This document shows, piece after piece, positions 1-12,627 of a stretch of 64,000 bases of DNA; position 1 is the stretch's first letter, and each line of letters begins with the position of its first letter. The translations under genes were made by a program, and so were the position numbers. The stretch spans positions 13,672,687 through 13,736,686 of the forward strand of contig NW_025062475.1 in NCBI RefSeq assembly GCF_000002995.4. Reading direction: 5' to 3'. The notes beneath the pieces are model-generated. The model saw only the letters and a list, made by a program, of their open reading frames with translations, was not told where the DNA came from and searched no databases. The stretch comes from Brugia malayi. Taxonomy: Eukaryota > Nematoda > Chromadorea > Rhabditida > Onchocercidae.

Positions 1-1480
1 CAATATTAGCTAGGCGATTTTCCTCAGCGCCAGATTTCGATGCATTAGCTCAAAAAATTCAGCAATGGAAAGAGAAGTCAACCGTTGACAACAGCGATAA
101 TGATGAGATTTCATCTGCTGATAAAATAATTGAGAAAAGAGCATGGATGAGGTAAAGTTTATTAACAGTGTAAATTATGTGAAATTTATTAATAATCTAA
201 ATTCAGTTATGATATTATTCGTCTCTTTTGTTTAAATCATATATTTGTTTGAGTTATCAAAAATAATTCAAATTTTGAGTTATATTTTAGTTTAAAATAA
301 TTTAAAAACATAGCAATTCAGGTCTTTAATTCTCAGTATGTTACAATATTTGCACGAGTTAAGTTTCGTACTGTTTTTAATGAGAATTATTCCAATTTAC
401 AGTGCTCCATTGGTGTATTGCGATGGTTCATTTGACTGGACATTGAGAAAAGGCGGTATTGGAATATTTTGGAGTCCAAACGATGAACGTAATGCTCATC
501 TTTCACTTACAGGATCGAAACTGACTAATATTAGGGCTGAAATACAAGCAGTTAGCTTGGCTGCTTTACAGGTTAGTGCATCATTTGCATGATTAGTTTT
601 TTTTTTTTTTTTTTTTTTGATATTTTGTCGTAGTTTAATTCAGTTTCTTGTCTCATTTTTATAGCAATATAGTTTCTTTGTTATCTCTATATTTGATTTC
701 TCCATTGTTTTCTTATTTTTCACACATGACAGCAGTAGAATTATAACAAAGTAATTTTTGAGTGTTACCTTATTTTTATTATTAAAATAACTATAAGAAT
801 TATGAAATTATTTGATTGTTGCGAATTTACTGTTTTTTTTTTTTCAGGCTTGTTCTCTAAATTTTGATCGAATCATTATCAAAACAGATTCGCAATTTGT
901 GGTGAAAGTGATTAACTCATGGTTATCCAGATGGCGTTCCAATGAATGGAAGAAAGCAGATGGAAAACAGATTGAAAATATGGATGATATCCAGAAACTT
1001 AGCCGTTATACTGAAATGATAAAAGTATACTAAAATTTTTTTTCTCGATTATTTCATTTTTTGAGAGCAGATTTCTAAACGATTCTTCCTTTTTCTTTTT
1101 TTTTTCTTGGATGATTATGTGATACAATAAAGATAGAAATTAAAAAGGCAATGCTTGAGTTCCAGTAGTAGAATGGTTTTGCTCTTTCTTCACGTTTCTG
1201 TTCTCCTACTGTAATTTGATTTGAATTTTTATATTTTTGCAAATGGTCGTTAAATGTCAAATCTTTCTAGATGCGTGTGGAACATACATACGGACATCAA
1301 AAATACGATGAAAGGAAAGAATTGGAGGAGAGCTGGGATGCAATGTCATGTGATGAAAGAGATCGTTGTGGAAATTTTCATAGCGATCGGTTATCGAGAT
1401 TAGCTGTTGATCAACCGATGATGACAGATGAACAGTTTGAGGAATTATGTAAAGCTAAACTTGACAAACGTTGCAGTTGA
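1..1480 (+). CDS. RNASEH1: Ribonuclease H1, 3' part of gene (4 exons visible)
   Basis: Cleaves the RNA strand of RNA-DNA hybrids. Exons seen: 1-151 (enters from the left edge), 403-571, 848-1024, 1271-1480; all junctions are GT/AG and in phase, ending in TGA. The RNase H fold is readable in order: VYCDGSFDW (first catalytic Asp), IRAEIQAV (Glu), IIKTDSQFVV (Asp), a basic loop WLSRWRSNEWKKADGK, and GNFHSDRLSRLAVD (fourth Asp). The DEDD set is therefore intact and activity is expected. The usual GHSG loop is altered to HTYGHQKYDER, followed by an acidic stretch before the last Asp. About 30 residues of tail follow the core. The first visible exon (RRFSSAPDFDALAQ) is a linker; any hybrid-binding domain or targeting peptide lies outside the window. 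AATAAA at 1657-1662 is a likely polyadenylation signal. Confidence 0.92.
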
Positions 1481-2517
1481 TTTTTTCTTTTTGCATTGAT
1501 AAATTCGTTTACAAAATTAACTTATGTACTTGTTTTTTAATTTCAAAAAGGAAAGAGAATTGGTTTTTTATCCTGGAAAGCTGAGAAACAGATTATCTTC
1601 TCCTATATCTAACTTCATAGTCATTAACGATACCACTGAAGACTATGAAATGTGAAAATAAAAGATCAAAAAGCAGTTGACATATTATTTCCAGATGTGG
1701 AAATCTTACTGAAAATTGATATTCTCTATCCATGATTTTTTGTTTTTTTTTTTTTGTTGTTTTTCATCCAATTGTTTTATATGGTAAAATATCGCAAGCG
1801 TTTAAGGTCTTCTCAGGACTTTATAATGCAAATGCTCATTTTTTATATAGATTTATATGTGGCAAAAAAAAAATTTTTCGAAATAAAGAACGGTAATATT
1901 TTGCTATTGTTACAGTAGATATTTTAAATCATGTTCACCAGATGTCTGTTTTAATGCAGAATGTACTATCCAGTTGGATTTTCTTCAGTTGGATATAGAT
2001 AATAACTATTTGCATAACACTATCCGTTTTTCTCAGCACTAATCTACCTGCAAGCTAGACAAAACAAGAATCAATATACAAAGCCGGTAACAAGGAAAGA
2101 TTCGAAATGACATGACACATTCTCTGTTTCTTCGATAGATGCAATTTCTTTAAGCATCTGCTGCTGGAAGTTTTTAAATAGATAATATGCTATTATGTCC
2201 AAGTATCTAACGCATTAAATCTTTACGTAATACAAGTACACGACTTATGTTATACCCTTATTACCACATATCAGACATATAATGCAAACTATAAACAGAA
2301 ACATTATGTTTTATTAAAATTGCAGGATAATAATTCATTAAATAAACAATAATGACAATGACAAGGACTGATCTTCAAATTTCTACATAACAACCAAGTT
2401 ATATGGGTTGTTCATCCCGAAACATTGGGCATAAAATGTAAGCTTAAACATTACTGTGCCATAAAATGTAGCTGCAAAAATAACTGAACTGAGAGTGAGT
2501 GAGAGAGAGGATATAAT
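1481..2517. other. Convergent 3' intergenic region (RNase H1 / GTF2H5)
   Basis: The two flanking genes meet tail to tail. The + strand has a polyadenylation signal AATAAA at 1657-1662. On the minus strand a TTTATT near 2313 (AATAAA in reverse) could serve GTF2H5. No coding potential, RNA gene or repeat beyond short homopolymers is visible. Confidence 0.6.
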
Positions 2518-2733
2518 TTACTTGTCGGTAAGATCAGGTGAGAGTGATTCCATCATTTGATCAAGTTTCTGTTCAAGAATTGGTACAATTTCTTTATCGA
2601 CCAAAATATGTGTTTCGTCCAGCTCTTTCACCACAAACTTTGATCCTAACGTACGTGACTCATCGAGATACACTAGCAATTGACGCATTGCAGGATCACA
2701 ACGTACCAATACACCTTTCTTCACATTCACCAT
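2518..2733 (-). CDS. GTF2H5: TFIIH subunit 5 (GTF2H5 / TTDA / Tfb5)
   Basis: Smallest subunit of the TFIIH core. In known systems it binds the p52 subunit, stabilises TFIIH and stimulates XPB in nucleotide-excision repair and transcription initiation. The single coding exon gives exactly 71 residues, the length of the human protein. It begins MVNVKKGVLVRCDPAMRQ and contains VYLDESRTLGSKFVVKELDE and THILVD, near-diagnostic of the family. The reading frame stays open upstream of this Met, but the family start is unambiguous, so I use the Met at 2731-2733. It is transcribed away from the M16 protease gene, with the 82-bp satellite between the two starts. Confidence 0.96.
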   Translation of the reverse strand: MVNVKKGVLVRCDPAMRQLLVYLDESRTLGSKFVVKELDETHILVDKEIVPILEQKLDQMMESLSPDLTDK

Positions 2734-5592
2734 TCTTCTCTCTTTAATCGTACTTTCTGCAAACTTTTGATAATTTGAATTTTCAAAAAAGAAAAAATCA
2801 TTTAAATTATTAAGAATAATTTCGTTTAAAAAACAAAGAATAAGTAAAATAAAATCATCCAATATTAACTACTAGAGCTAACAATATCTAACTGAATCGG
2901 AAAAAGACTTAATCCAGCTAGCATCAGGTTAACCGGAAATGAAACTAAATTTGTAGAGGATATGAAGGATTTTTTTTTTGCGCTGTTTTGTTACACGGTG
3001 GTAGGGTAGATATTAAGCAGAAGGAGGAATATCTATGAATAAAACTGTTGTAGAAAACTGGATTTGAGATTTTTTATGGGTTATTTATGGTAAATTTCTA
3101 ACAGTTATTTATGATAAAATTTAGTTTATATAATTATTTGTGATAAAATTTGGATTATTTGTGATAAGTTTCTAACACTTATTTATGACAAAGTTTGGTT
3201 TATATAATTATTTGTGATAAATTTCCAACATTTATTTATGATATAATTTGATTTATATAATTATTTGTGATAAAATTTGGTTTATATAATTATTTGTGAT
3301 AAATTTCCAACATTTATTTATGATATAATTTGATTTATATAATTATTTGTGATAAAATTTGGTTTATATAATTATTTGTGATAAATTTCCAACATTTATT
3401 TATGATATAATTTGATTTATATAATTATTTGTGATAAAATTTGGTTTATATATTTATTTGTGATAAATTTCCAACATTTATTTATGATATAATTTGATTT
3501 ATATAATTATTTGTGATAAAATTTGGTTTATATAATTATTTGTGATAAATTTCCAACATTTATTGATGATATAATTTGATTTATATAATTATTTGTGATA
3601 AAATTTGGTTTATATATTTATTTGTGATAAATTTCTAACACTTATTTACGATATAATTTGGTTTATATAATTATTTGTGATAAAATTTGGTTTATATAAT
3701 TATTTGTGATAAATTTCCAACATTTATTGATGATATAATTTGATTTATATAATTATTTGTGATAAAATTTGGTTTATATATTTATTTGTGATAAATTTCT
3801 AACACTTATTTACGATATAATTTGGTTTATATAATTATTTATGATAAAATTTGGTTTATATATTTATTTGTGATGAAATTTTGGATCATATTATTTACGA
3901 TAAAATTTTGATTATTTGTGATAATTTTGTTCCTAAGACATTTTTGTATATTGGAGGAAAAGAAGGACAAAAAAAAAAAATTTATTTTTCTGTAGTTCTA
4001 TCCTTTCTCTGAAAGAAAAAATGATATATTTGTGATCATCCAGCGATATGATCACCCATATTTTTTAGCATTATAAAGATAAATAATGAGCTCATATCTT
4101 CCAGAAATTATTACTTATCTAATGTACTAAATTTTTCCATTACTTTTGCTATTACCTATCATATTTGTTTAATATTTTTGAATGTTTGATATTTTCAAAA
4201 GCAATATGAATTGTTATTCCCACTTTTTTTTTTTTTTTTTTTTGCAACTATCGATAATTTACATACGTTTTATTTTATGTATTAATTAACTTTTTTTGTG
4301 AGTTTATTTCTGAGATAATCATAGAACGATAGAATAGCCTTTGCAGTAATTCATGAAATATTGATTGAATGAATAGAAAAATTTTTGTATTTTGTTTTTA
4401 CCCATTCATAATATCATTTCTTTTGGATTATTCATCCTCTTGCTCGGAATATGGTAAAAATATAGGAAATGAAGTAGACATTTTTTTTCTTTGTATTTTT
4501 AATTTTTTCATGATTGTAAATTGTACAAAGTTAGAAAAAATTAGATGAACAATATGAGGATTAAAATTTTCGAATTTCAGGAAAACACTTTATCAATGCC
4601 AATGGATATGGGAAAAGGAGAAGGTAAAAGGAATACTTCTTACTTGCTTTTTTTTTTTTTGACGTGGTTAAAATAAAGGTTGAAATGCACCATTATGTGA
4701 ATAAATGTGTTTTAAGGTGATAAACTTCAATTTCTTCAATTCCTACTCATTTTAAGCTACTTTTCTGTTTCATTAGAGATGCAGTTTAGTTGTCATCTTT
4801 ATGCAATTTTTTGCAATTTGAAAATTTTTTAGATTTCAAATTTTAAAATTAATCTCTTTTGCATTATAAAATGTTGTGGACTTTTATTATGTGATAGGTT
4901 AATAAATAATAATGTCTAGTACTACAGTGTTTACTTTCTGTAAGATAAATGAAATTAAGTTATTCTTGGATTATGCCAGAGATTTATTTAATTCATTCAT
5001 TCGGTTCAATTGATTCAGCTTCAATTATTTCATCTTAGGATGGCATTTTGGTATCATTCGATTTAAGAAATATTTCATTTTTAGTATAAGATGGAAAAAG
5101 AAAAGTGTGTCAGATCGTTTACTTTTATTAACTGTTTAGTGTTTGCTGTTATCATCTTAATAAGTATTTTTAGTATTTTTACTGTTTTGATGTGATCGTA
5201 AAACTGAAATTGATCGAATTTTAACAGTTAGTTATTCAAAAATTCAATGTTTATGAAAAATGACTAAAGTTGAAATTGATGTGAAGATAGAATAATGAAA
5301 AAGTCATATTGAATTTAAGATATATGATGATGGATTATTTGAAAGATGACCTTTACATTATTAGCCATCTATTGCAATAACTTTTCAAACAGTTCACCTA
5401 ATCTTTCATCTGTATTTTACTATTGATAATTTTATTTTCTCATCTATCTTAAACATCTCTTCTATCTGTTAATTACCATAAACATATGTTCTTTTCCAGT
5501 GATTCGAATACACTTCCTAATCATTCGCATTCCCTAATACTAAAATTATTATAATGAAAAAATTATTCACAAGCTATAGCTATCTATCAAAA
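2734..5592. other. Divergent intergenic region, GTF2H5 / M16 protease
   Basis: About 2.9 kb between two divergently transcribed starts. It should hold both promoters but is dominated by the 82-bp tandem satellite (3110-3905). The remainder, 3906-5592, is AT-rich with poly-T runs (4227-4243 and 4652-4661) and no ORF or exon that I can support. Confidence 0.6.
3110..3905. repeat. 82-bp tandem satellite, about 9-10 copies
   Basis: The landmark GGTTTATAT recurs at 3197, 3279, 3361, 3443, 3525, 3607, 3689, 3771 and 3853, exactly 82 bp apart each time. Each unit carries TATAATTATTTGTGATAAA twice (about 53 and 29 bp apart), so it is itself a duplicated shorter motif. Copies differ by scattered substitutions (TTTATTTA versus TTTATTGA, TTTATGAT versus TTTACGAT) but show essentially no indels, indicating fairly recent amplification or homogenisation. 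Edges decay gradually from about 3070 and to about 3930. Confidence 0.95.
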
Positions 5593-8500
5593 ATGAACTG
5601 TCATCATATTATGCAGCGATACTTTTCGCAAAATAATTTTAACGGTCAGTTAGGTTTCGCATTATTATTATTATAGTGTGACGACCTAACCGAGTAATAC
5701 TAATGTCAACAAACTATTGTTTATCACAGAATGATTTATTTAATTCATATATTTGTACTGCTAATATTTTTATTTAATTAATTCTAGATATTATGACAAT
5801 TTTTTGTATCCATAATTATGATTGCGATAGTGGATTATTAAATGATACCATAAAAAAATCTATCTAATCTTTTAATTCTTTTTTTTTTTTTTTTTTTTCA
5901 TTCATTTGAGAATGATTTAACATTAATGTTAATCTGATTTTTCTTTTTTAATTTTTACATTTAGTTAAATAAATGTATAAAGGATAAAATGTGTTATTTT
6001 TGAGGACATATCAATAAGCTGGAAAAAGGATGGACACCTGGTATACCATATGAAGTAAATGGAGATATACCACTTGTAATTTATACATCAAATTGTTCCA
6101 AACTTCGAGTTGCTATTGCTGAAACACCGGGACCACTTGTTAAAGGCCTTATATCATTTGGTTAACTTTATTTTAACTTCAATATCAGTTTGTCAGTAAT
6201 AAGTTGTTTATTGGTTAAAAAAAAATTTTTGTAAACTATTTTATACTAAATGTTAATCGATTATAATTCTTACCTATCAGACTACTTATTAAACTTTTTT
6301 TAACTGATTGAAAGAAAAGTTTACTTAATGGAATTTTTCAAAAAGAAAACTTGTCTGTTTGTCTGTATAGTCAGCACTGAAATGTTTGAAATGTTTAGTA
6401 ACAGAAGCACTCGATAACAATGGTTTACCTCACACCTTGGAACATCTTATTTTTATGGGTAGTAAAAAATATCCATACAAAGGTGTTCTGGATTTGATTG
6501 CTAATCGATGTATGGCATCAGGGACGAATGCTTTTACTGCTCAAGATCATACTGCTTATGAATTAACTACGGTAAGCAATTTATTATCCTATTGAAATAG
6601 TCGAAAATGCTGATAAATAAACCTTTATTTTCAATTCATGAAGACAAATAGAGCAGTTGACAGAAAGGTTAGTGCGAAAAAGAGAATTTGTTTTAAGTTA
6701 ATTGTATTTTTTTTTACTCTGTTTTGAGTTATTGTTATTTGCTTTAGAATGGGAGATAAATCTTACTCCACAATAAATTACAATTAACAAACAATTTTCT
6801 GCTGAATAAAACATTTTTTAGGTTGGCAGTGATGGATTCCTGAAAATTTTACCTATTTACATAGATCATTTGTTGTCACCAACATTAACGGTTAGTCTTT
6901 GTTAATGAACTAAATATTAGTATTGTCATTCATTTGATTTTATCCTTTTTACCTTAGTCCAGTGTTACTTTTACAAAGATCTCATACTGATTCAATGCTG
7001 ATTTTTGTGCTGTCACAAATTATATTTTTTTTTTCGTTATAATGTGCAGAATTTTGTCTCCATATAATTGATTTGAAAATTCCCATACACTTGTGATCTA
7101 AAATTGAGATTATTTTCCCGGACAAAAAGATGAATAACTGTCTGAACTAGACTTTTATCTGGTAATTGATGAATACAAATCTTAGTTTAACAAAGCATGA
7201 CGTTATATAGGATGCTCAATTTATGACAGAAGTCCATCATATCAATGGTAAAGGTGAAAACGCAGGAGTTGTTTATAGTGAAATGCAAGAGTACGAATCA
7301 GAAATGAGTAACATTGTAAGCTGGAAACGAAAAGAGCTTTTTTATCCGGAATGTGAGTTTTTTTTTTTTTTTTCTTTTTCTTTAATAAAATGAACTGTCC
7401 AGATGTTGTCATTATTATGCCATAACGAAATACTAAGATCATTTATAGTATTAATTATACTCAAAATTCTTAAAATATCACCTGCCGTGCTACAACCAGT
7501 TAGATAAAGAGGTATAATTATAACTTAATTATGAAGTATATTCTAGATACTTCATTTCTCTAGATACTTATATTCTAGATAATCCATATCGTGTGGAAAC
7601 AGGTGGACGTTTGGCTGCTTTACGTAAAACATGTAATATGGAAAAGATAAGACGATATCACCATGATTTTTATCACATTAGTAATATGTTTGTGACTGTT
7701 TGTGGATCTATTGATCATTCCAAATTGCTGCAAATTTTATCATCAATTGGTAGTTTAATTATGGATTCCTTCCTTCTTATTTCTTCTATCCAGGATAAAT
7801 TGAAAATCATTGTACCATAAATGGAAAGCATTTATTTTACTTCTTGAATTCATTCGTTCTAATTTTTTTTTCTCTATTGAAGAAGAAACATCACAACAAC
7901 GAGTGCCACATCTATTCAATAAGCCATTCAGGAATACCATGCTGGTATTTACGGAATCTCAAGAGAGACAAATTGTTTGTCCAAGTGAAGATGAAAAACT
8001 GGGTACAGTGGAGATTGCTTGGATAGGTCCTTCCAATAATGTTCGTTTTATAATATATCATTTTTTTTTTTCAATCAGTTAAAATAAGATCCTGTTTAAA
8101 ATGGATCTTAGAATAACTGTTTTTTTTTTTTTTTCTTTTACGGTTAGTGAAGTTTCTTCCGAAGTAAAAACGATCGAAGTAAAGAAATTATAAACAATTC
8201 ATTACTTGGACTTTTTGAAAGTCGTTAAGTATATCTGAATACTATGTAATAGTTAATAAACTGCTTGTACTCTGCATAAACCTACAAATCATTCCCTTAC
8301 TTCGTAATTTTTCGTTTCATTTTCATTTCTCTTTGTTATGTAAATTAGTTATCAGAAATATATTTAGTATGAAGAATTGAGAAAACTGGAAGTGCTTGCA
8401 AATTACTTGAGTGATACTGCTGCTTCTCCACTGCAGCAAGATTTTGTACAATTGGATGAACAGTTGGCAAGTTCTGTACATTTTTATGTACGTGAGCAGT

Positions 8501-11500
8501 GCATTAGTGAAATAGTATTGTGTTTTAATGGAGTACCAGTTAATGAACTACCAAACATCAAAAGAAAGTAAGGAAAAAAACTATCTCTTATTATCAGTTT
8601 TTGATTTTGATTTTTTGGATCATATATTTTATTTTAATGAATTAATTAAATTTTATTTTTTTTTTTGTGCTATATATTGCAGTTAAAATTTCAGAGCTTC
8701 ATTTTTACATTGTTTTTTTTTTTTGTGAAAGATAGGCATATGTTTGCATGAGAGATTTTGAATAAATAAATCTTTAGATCCATAATCGTAGATAGGATGC
8801 TTTGCTGTATATTTGAATTAAAATGTTAAAATAGTTTTGTCATAATTAACAGACACATTTTATCTTTTGAAATGTTATAGATTTAGTTGAAAGTTATAGA
8901 TTTTTCGATAAAACTTTGCCAGAAACGTTTGAAAAGAATTTTGATCCAGAACGAATGGAGAATGTGATTACACACATGATGGATAAAGAGCTTTCAAAGG
9001 TATTTTATTATAAAAGTTTGTATATAATCCTGAGTATTATCGTGTTTCTCTCGATCATGAGTGATTCTTTTTTATATGATTTTTTACACGTGATTACGTC
9101 AATGCACGTCATTTATCATAATTTGCTGATTAAATTAAAATGGTCGCATATGAGAGAAGATGCTTTTGCTATAATATTTTTTTCATTTTCTTGTTTACTG
9201 ATTAATGTAGTAATACGTATGCTAAATTGTGTTAAAATAAATTTTAGATGGAAACAGACTGTCATAATGTTATTTTCGATATAATGTGCATGTATCAAAT
9301 CTATGGAAAATTTAGGGAACTTACAATGCGATTAAATTATGTTACGGAATTGCGAAGGTTTTATTTTTCAGTGTTTCTTTTTTGCTTACTTATATTTCAC
9401 TAATCTGAAAAGTTTGTGGATTGTAAGTAACTGATAGTGAATTGTATTGAGATTTCTACTGCAGAATGTTGGTATTGAAACCTGAGGATTGGATGAGATT
9501 ATCACATCGGTATCTGATAAGAAAATGTGTCTGTGTAATGGGTTACCCTTCTCAAGCTGAAGTGACAAGAATTGCTACAACGGTTCGAAATACATGAAAA
9601 CTTTGATATTTAACATAATTTTTTTTTTTATATTTTGATTTTTATATTTTTTCTTAATATTATTTTTATATATTTTTTTAACACAATATAATTTTTATAT
9701 TGTTAACTAAAAGTACCACATTTGTATTAAAATTTTGCATTAGTTGCATAATTTTTTCATGAAGTGTGTGATACTGTAGAATTTGGTGTTTTCCATTTCA
9801 GGAAAAGAAACGAATTGAGGAACAGCGTAAAAAATTAGGGAAAGATGGACTTCGGCGATGTGCCGAGAAATTAGAAAAAGCATTACATGAAACAACGGTT
9901 TGCCTTTTACCCTTTTCAATAATAGTGTTATTGTTCATTATTAATAAATTGTCATATATACACAAGATTAAATAATATTTAGTTTTTCAGCTTCTTTTGA
10001 AATGATTAAGATTTTGTAGAATACTTGTGATATTATAGCAAAATCCTGGATATCTCATCTTCATGTGGTAATGATTCTTGTGATATTTGAGTACTATTAT
10101 GTTTTTATACTTAGATACCTTTATTTATTTAAAAGATGGAAAAAGTTTCAGGCTCAAAAGCCACCACCTGAACTACTTTCCGAAATGATGATACATGAAT
10201 TAGAGAATTTTGCAACATTTAATGTACAAACATTGCATGCGCGGACAGGTCAAAATGATAATGAAATATTTAAGTTACCATTGCCGGTTCTCATACATAG
10301 TGTCGAAACGCATTTTGTTAAGGTATACTCGTTCCTTTTTATCAAATCATAACAAATGTTCTTTTTATGATATTCTAACGTGAATAGGCGTTAATGGAAT
10401 CAGATATAATGTTAAATTGAAATAGTTTTGTTGTGTATTACAAGTTCATGAGATTGATTTGATTATATTCCTTTTATCACTGAAATAGCTAGTTGTTTTT
10501 CACTGTAATCGACTAATTTAATCAATCTTTTTCAGCTTATCTTAGTTTGGGATACAAAATTGATACCATTAGAATTACGGCTATGGTTGATGCTTTATTT
10601 CGAATTAATATTCCAAAGCCCAGCTATTATAGACGATAGAGTGAGTGTTTGTTGTTTATTAATTTATTTTATTTGTAGTGGTATTTTATTTGGAATCTGC
10701 TCTTGAACAGCAATCATTTTGGATTTTGTTTTGTGGAAATTAGAAATTTTTTTGTGAAGTTCAATTGAAAGACGTAGTACTGAAGAAATTTTAGTGATTT
10801 TAGTGTCTGATGGAGTAATAGAATTGAATAGGGTGTGAATTTATCTTGATGACAAAAAATTTATTCCATTTATTGTGACAAACATTGCAAATATATTTGC
10901 TAAAGTTATTAAGAGATAAAGGAAGAAAAAAAAGATAGAAACGGCAAGATTTGCTACATTTTATCACCTGTTACAATTTCTTTATCTTAGTCATCTTGAT
11001 GACTAAATTTATTCAATTAATTAGATGTGCTATGAATATTTCCATCTCATGGTTTCGCATTGGCCTACATAAAAAACCTGTAATATCACTTGTCATACTA
11101 TTTCTTTATTAATTTCCGAGTAATTCGAGCTGCTGTCCTTCAATGGAAATTTGAAGATATTCATCAAAATGCTAAAAGTTTGAAAGCATATATGTTTAGC
11201 TATAATTTAATGCTACTTAACTTCTACTGTTTTGTAATGGCATGATGAGATTATTTGTAGTGCTAGAATGCCCTTTTTTATTGTTTATTTTTTAGATGTT
11301 TACAGTTTTTTAATTTCATTTATTTTTAGAAATTATCATATGAGGAAATAGCAAATTTGTATACCCGGGATTTGGTATCATATTCTGCAAATATTGGTGT
11401 TTTGGATCATTTTGATCGATTTTGTTCACTTACCTTAAAAGTAAGCTAATGAACTAGACATCGAATTATTTGATCTAGCCTATTCTACAACATCTTTCAA

Positions 11501-12576
11501 AAATGGAAAAAATGATGTGAGAAATAGATGTAAAATAAAAAAGTTGGACTGAAAGAAAATGCTGGAGAAATTTTCAATAAAATTTCGAATTGCATTTAAA
11601 TATTTTAGACTGTTCCCGAACGATATGTGATTATGTTGTCATGGCTTACGACATTTGTGAGAGGAATTATCTTCGAGGCAGAACGTGTGAAAGTAACTGT
11701 TCAAAGTTTAATTGCTGACGCTGATGAAGAAAAACGAGATGGATGTGAAATGCAAAATGCGCTTCTTCATACTGCTCTATTCCACAAGGGTATGAGTTTT
11801 TGAAAGTTGAAATGTGAAAACTAAAACTTACTTTTGATTAAGAGTTCATTTAATGAATATTTTTTTTTTTTTTTGGTAAGAAATATATAAATTTCTCTTG
11901 CACTGAAATTTAATTCAGAAGAATATTCACTAACATTTTTTTGTTTTTCACAAATTGTTTGTAATTTTACAGATAGCAATTATATGTGTGGTTTAGTTCA
12001 GTTGGAGGAGTTTCATAAAAATGTACTCATGTTAACTAAAGAAAATCCTACCTACGTAAGTACTCCTCTATTCTTTGCTATGTTTGAACTTCTCGCATAA
12101 AAATTTTCAAACAAGCATTTTTGACTATTCATGCAAAATCTGCTAAATCATTTACAAAAAAACCAATGAAAATTTCAATATGTGACTATATTTGAAAAAG
12201 GGGCATTGAATGACTGACAATGCTAGCATGTTTTATCAAAAAATTCATTCTATTCTCTTATTTGTAGGTTATCGATAAATTGGAGAAATTGCGTGAAGCG
12301 TTAATGAATGCTCCGATAAATCTACATATTATTTGTAACACGGAGAAAATTATGCCTTTCTTACCGACTAGTTTTGCATGGCTGTATCGTGATCGTAAAT
12401 TTAATTGTGAGCTTTCCAGAAATTTTCGAGTAAGCTAACTTTTTACATGTACCTACAAAAAAATATTTAAAATATGTTTATCATTACTAAAAAATCGTAA
12501 TCACTAAAAAGGAAAAATGAAACTTAAATCAGTATTCTTTCATATTTTTTCAAGAATTCATATCATTGTTCTCAAG

Positions 12577-12627
<51 letters not shown>

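Noticed and set aside
7242..7442. Minus-strand open frame over M16 protease exon 5
   Set aside because: Antisense shadow of a confidently placed + strand exon and its poly-T intron.
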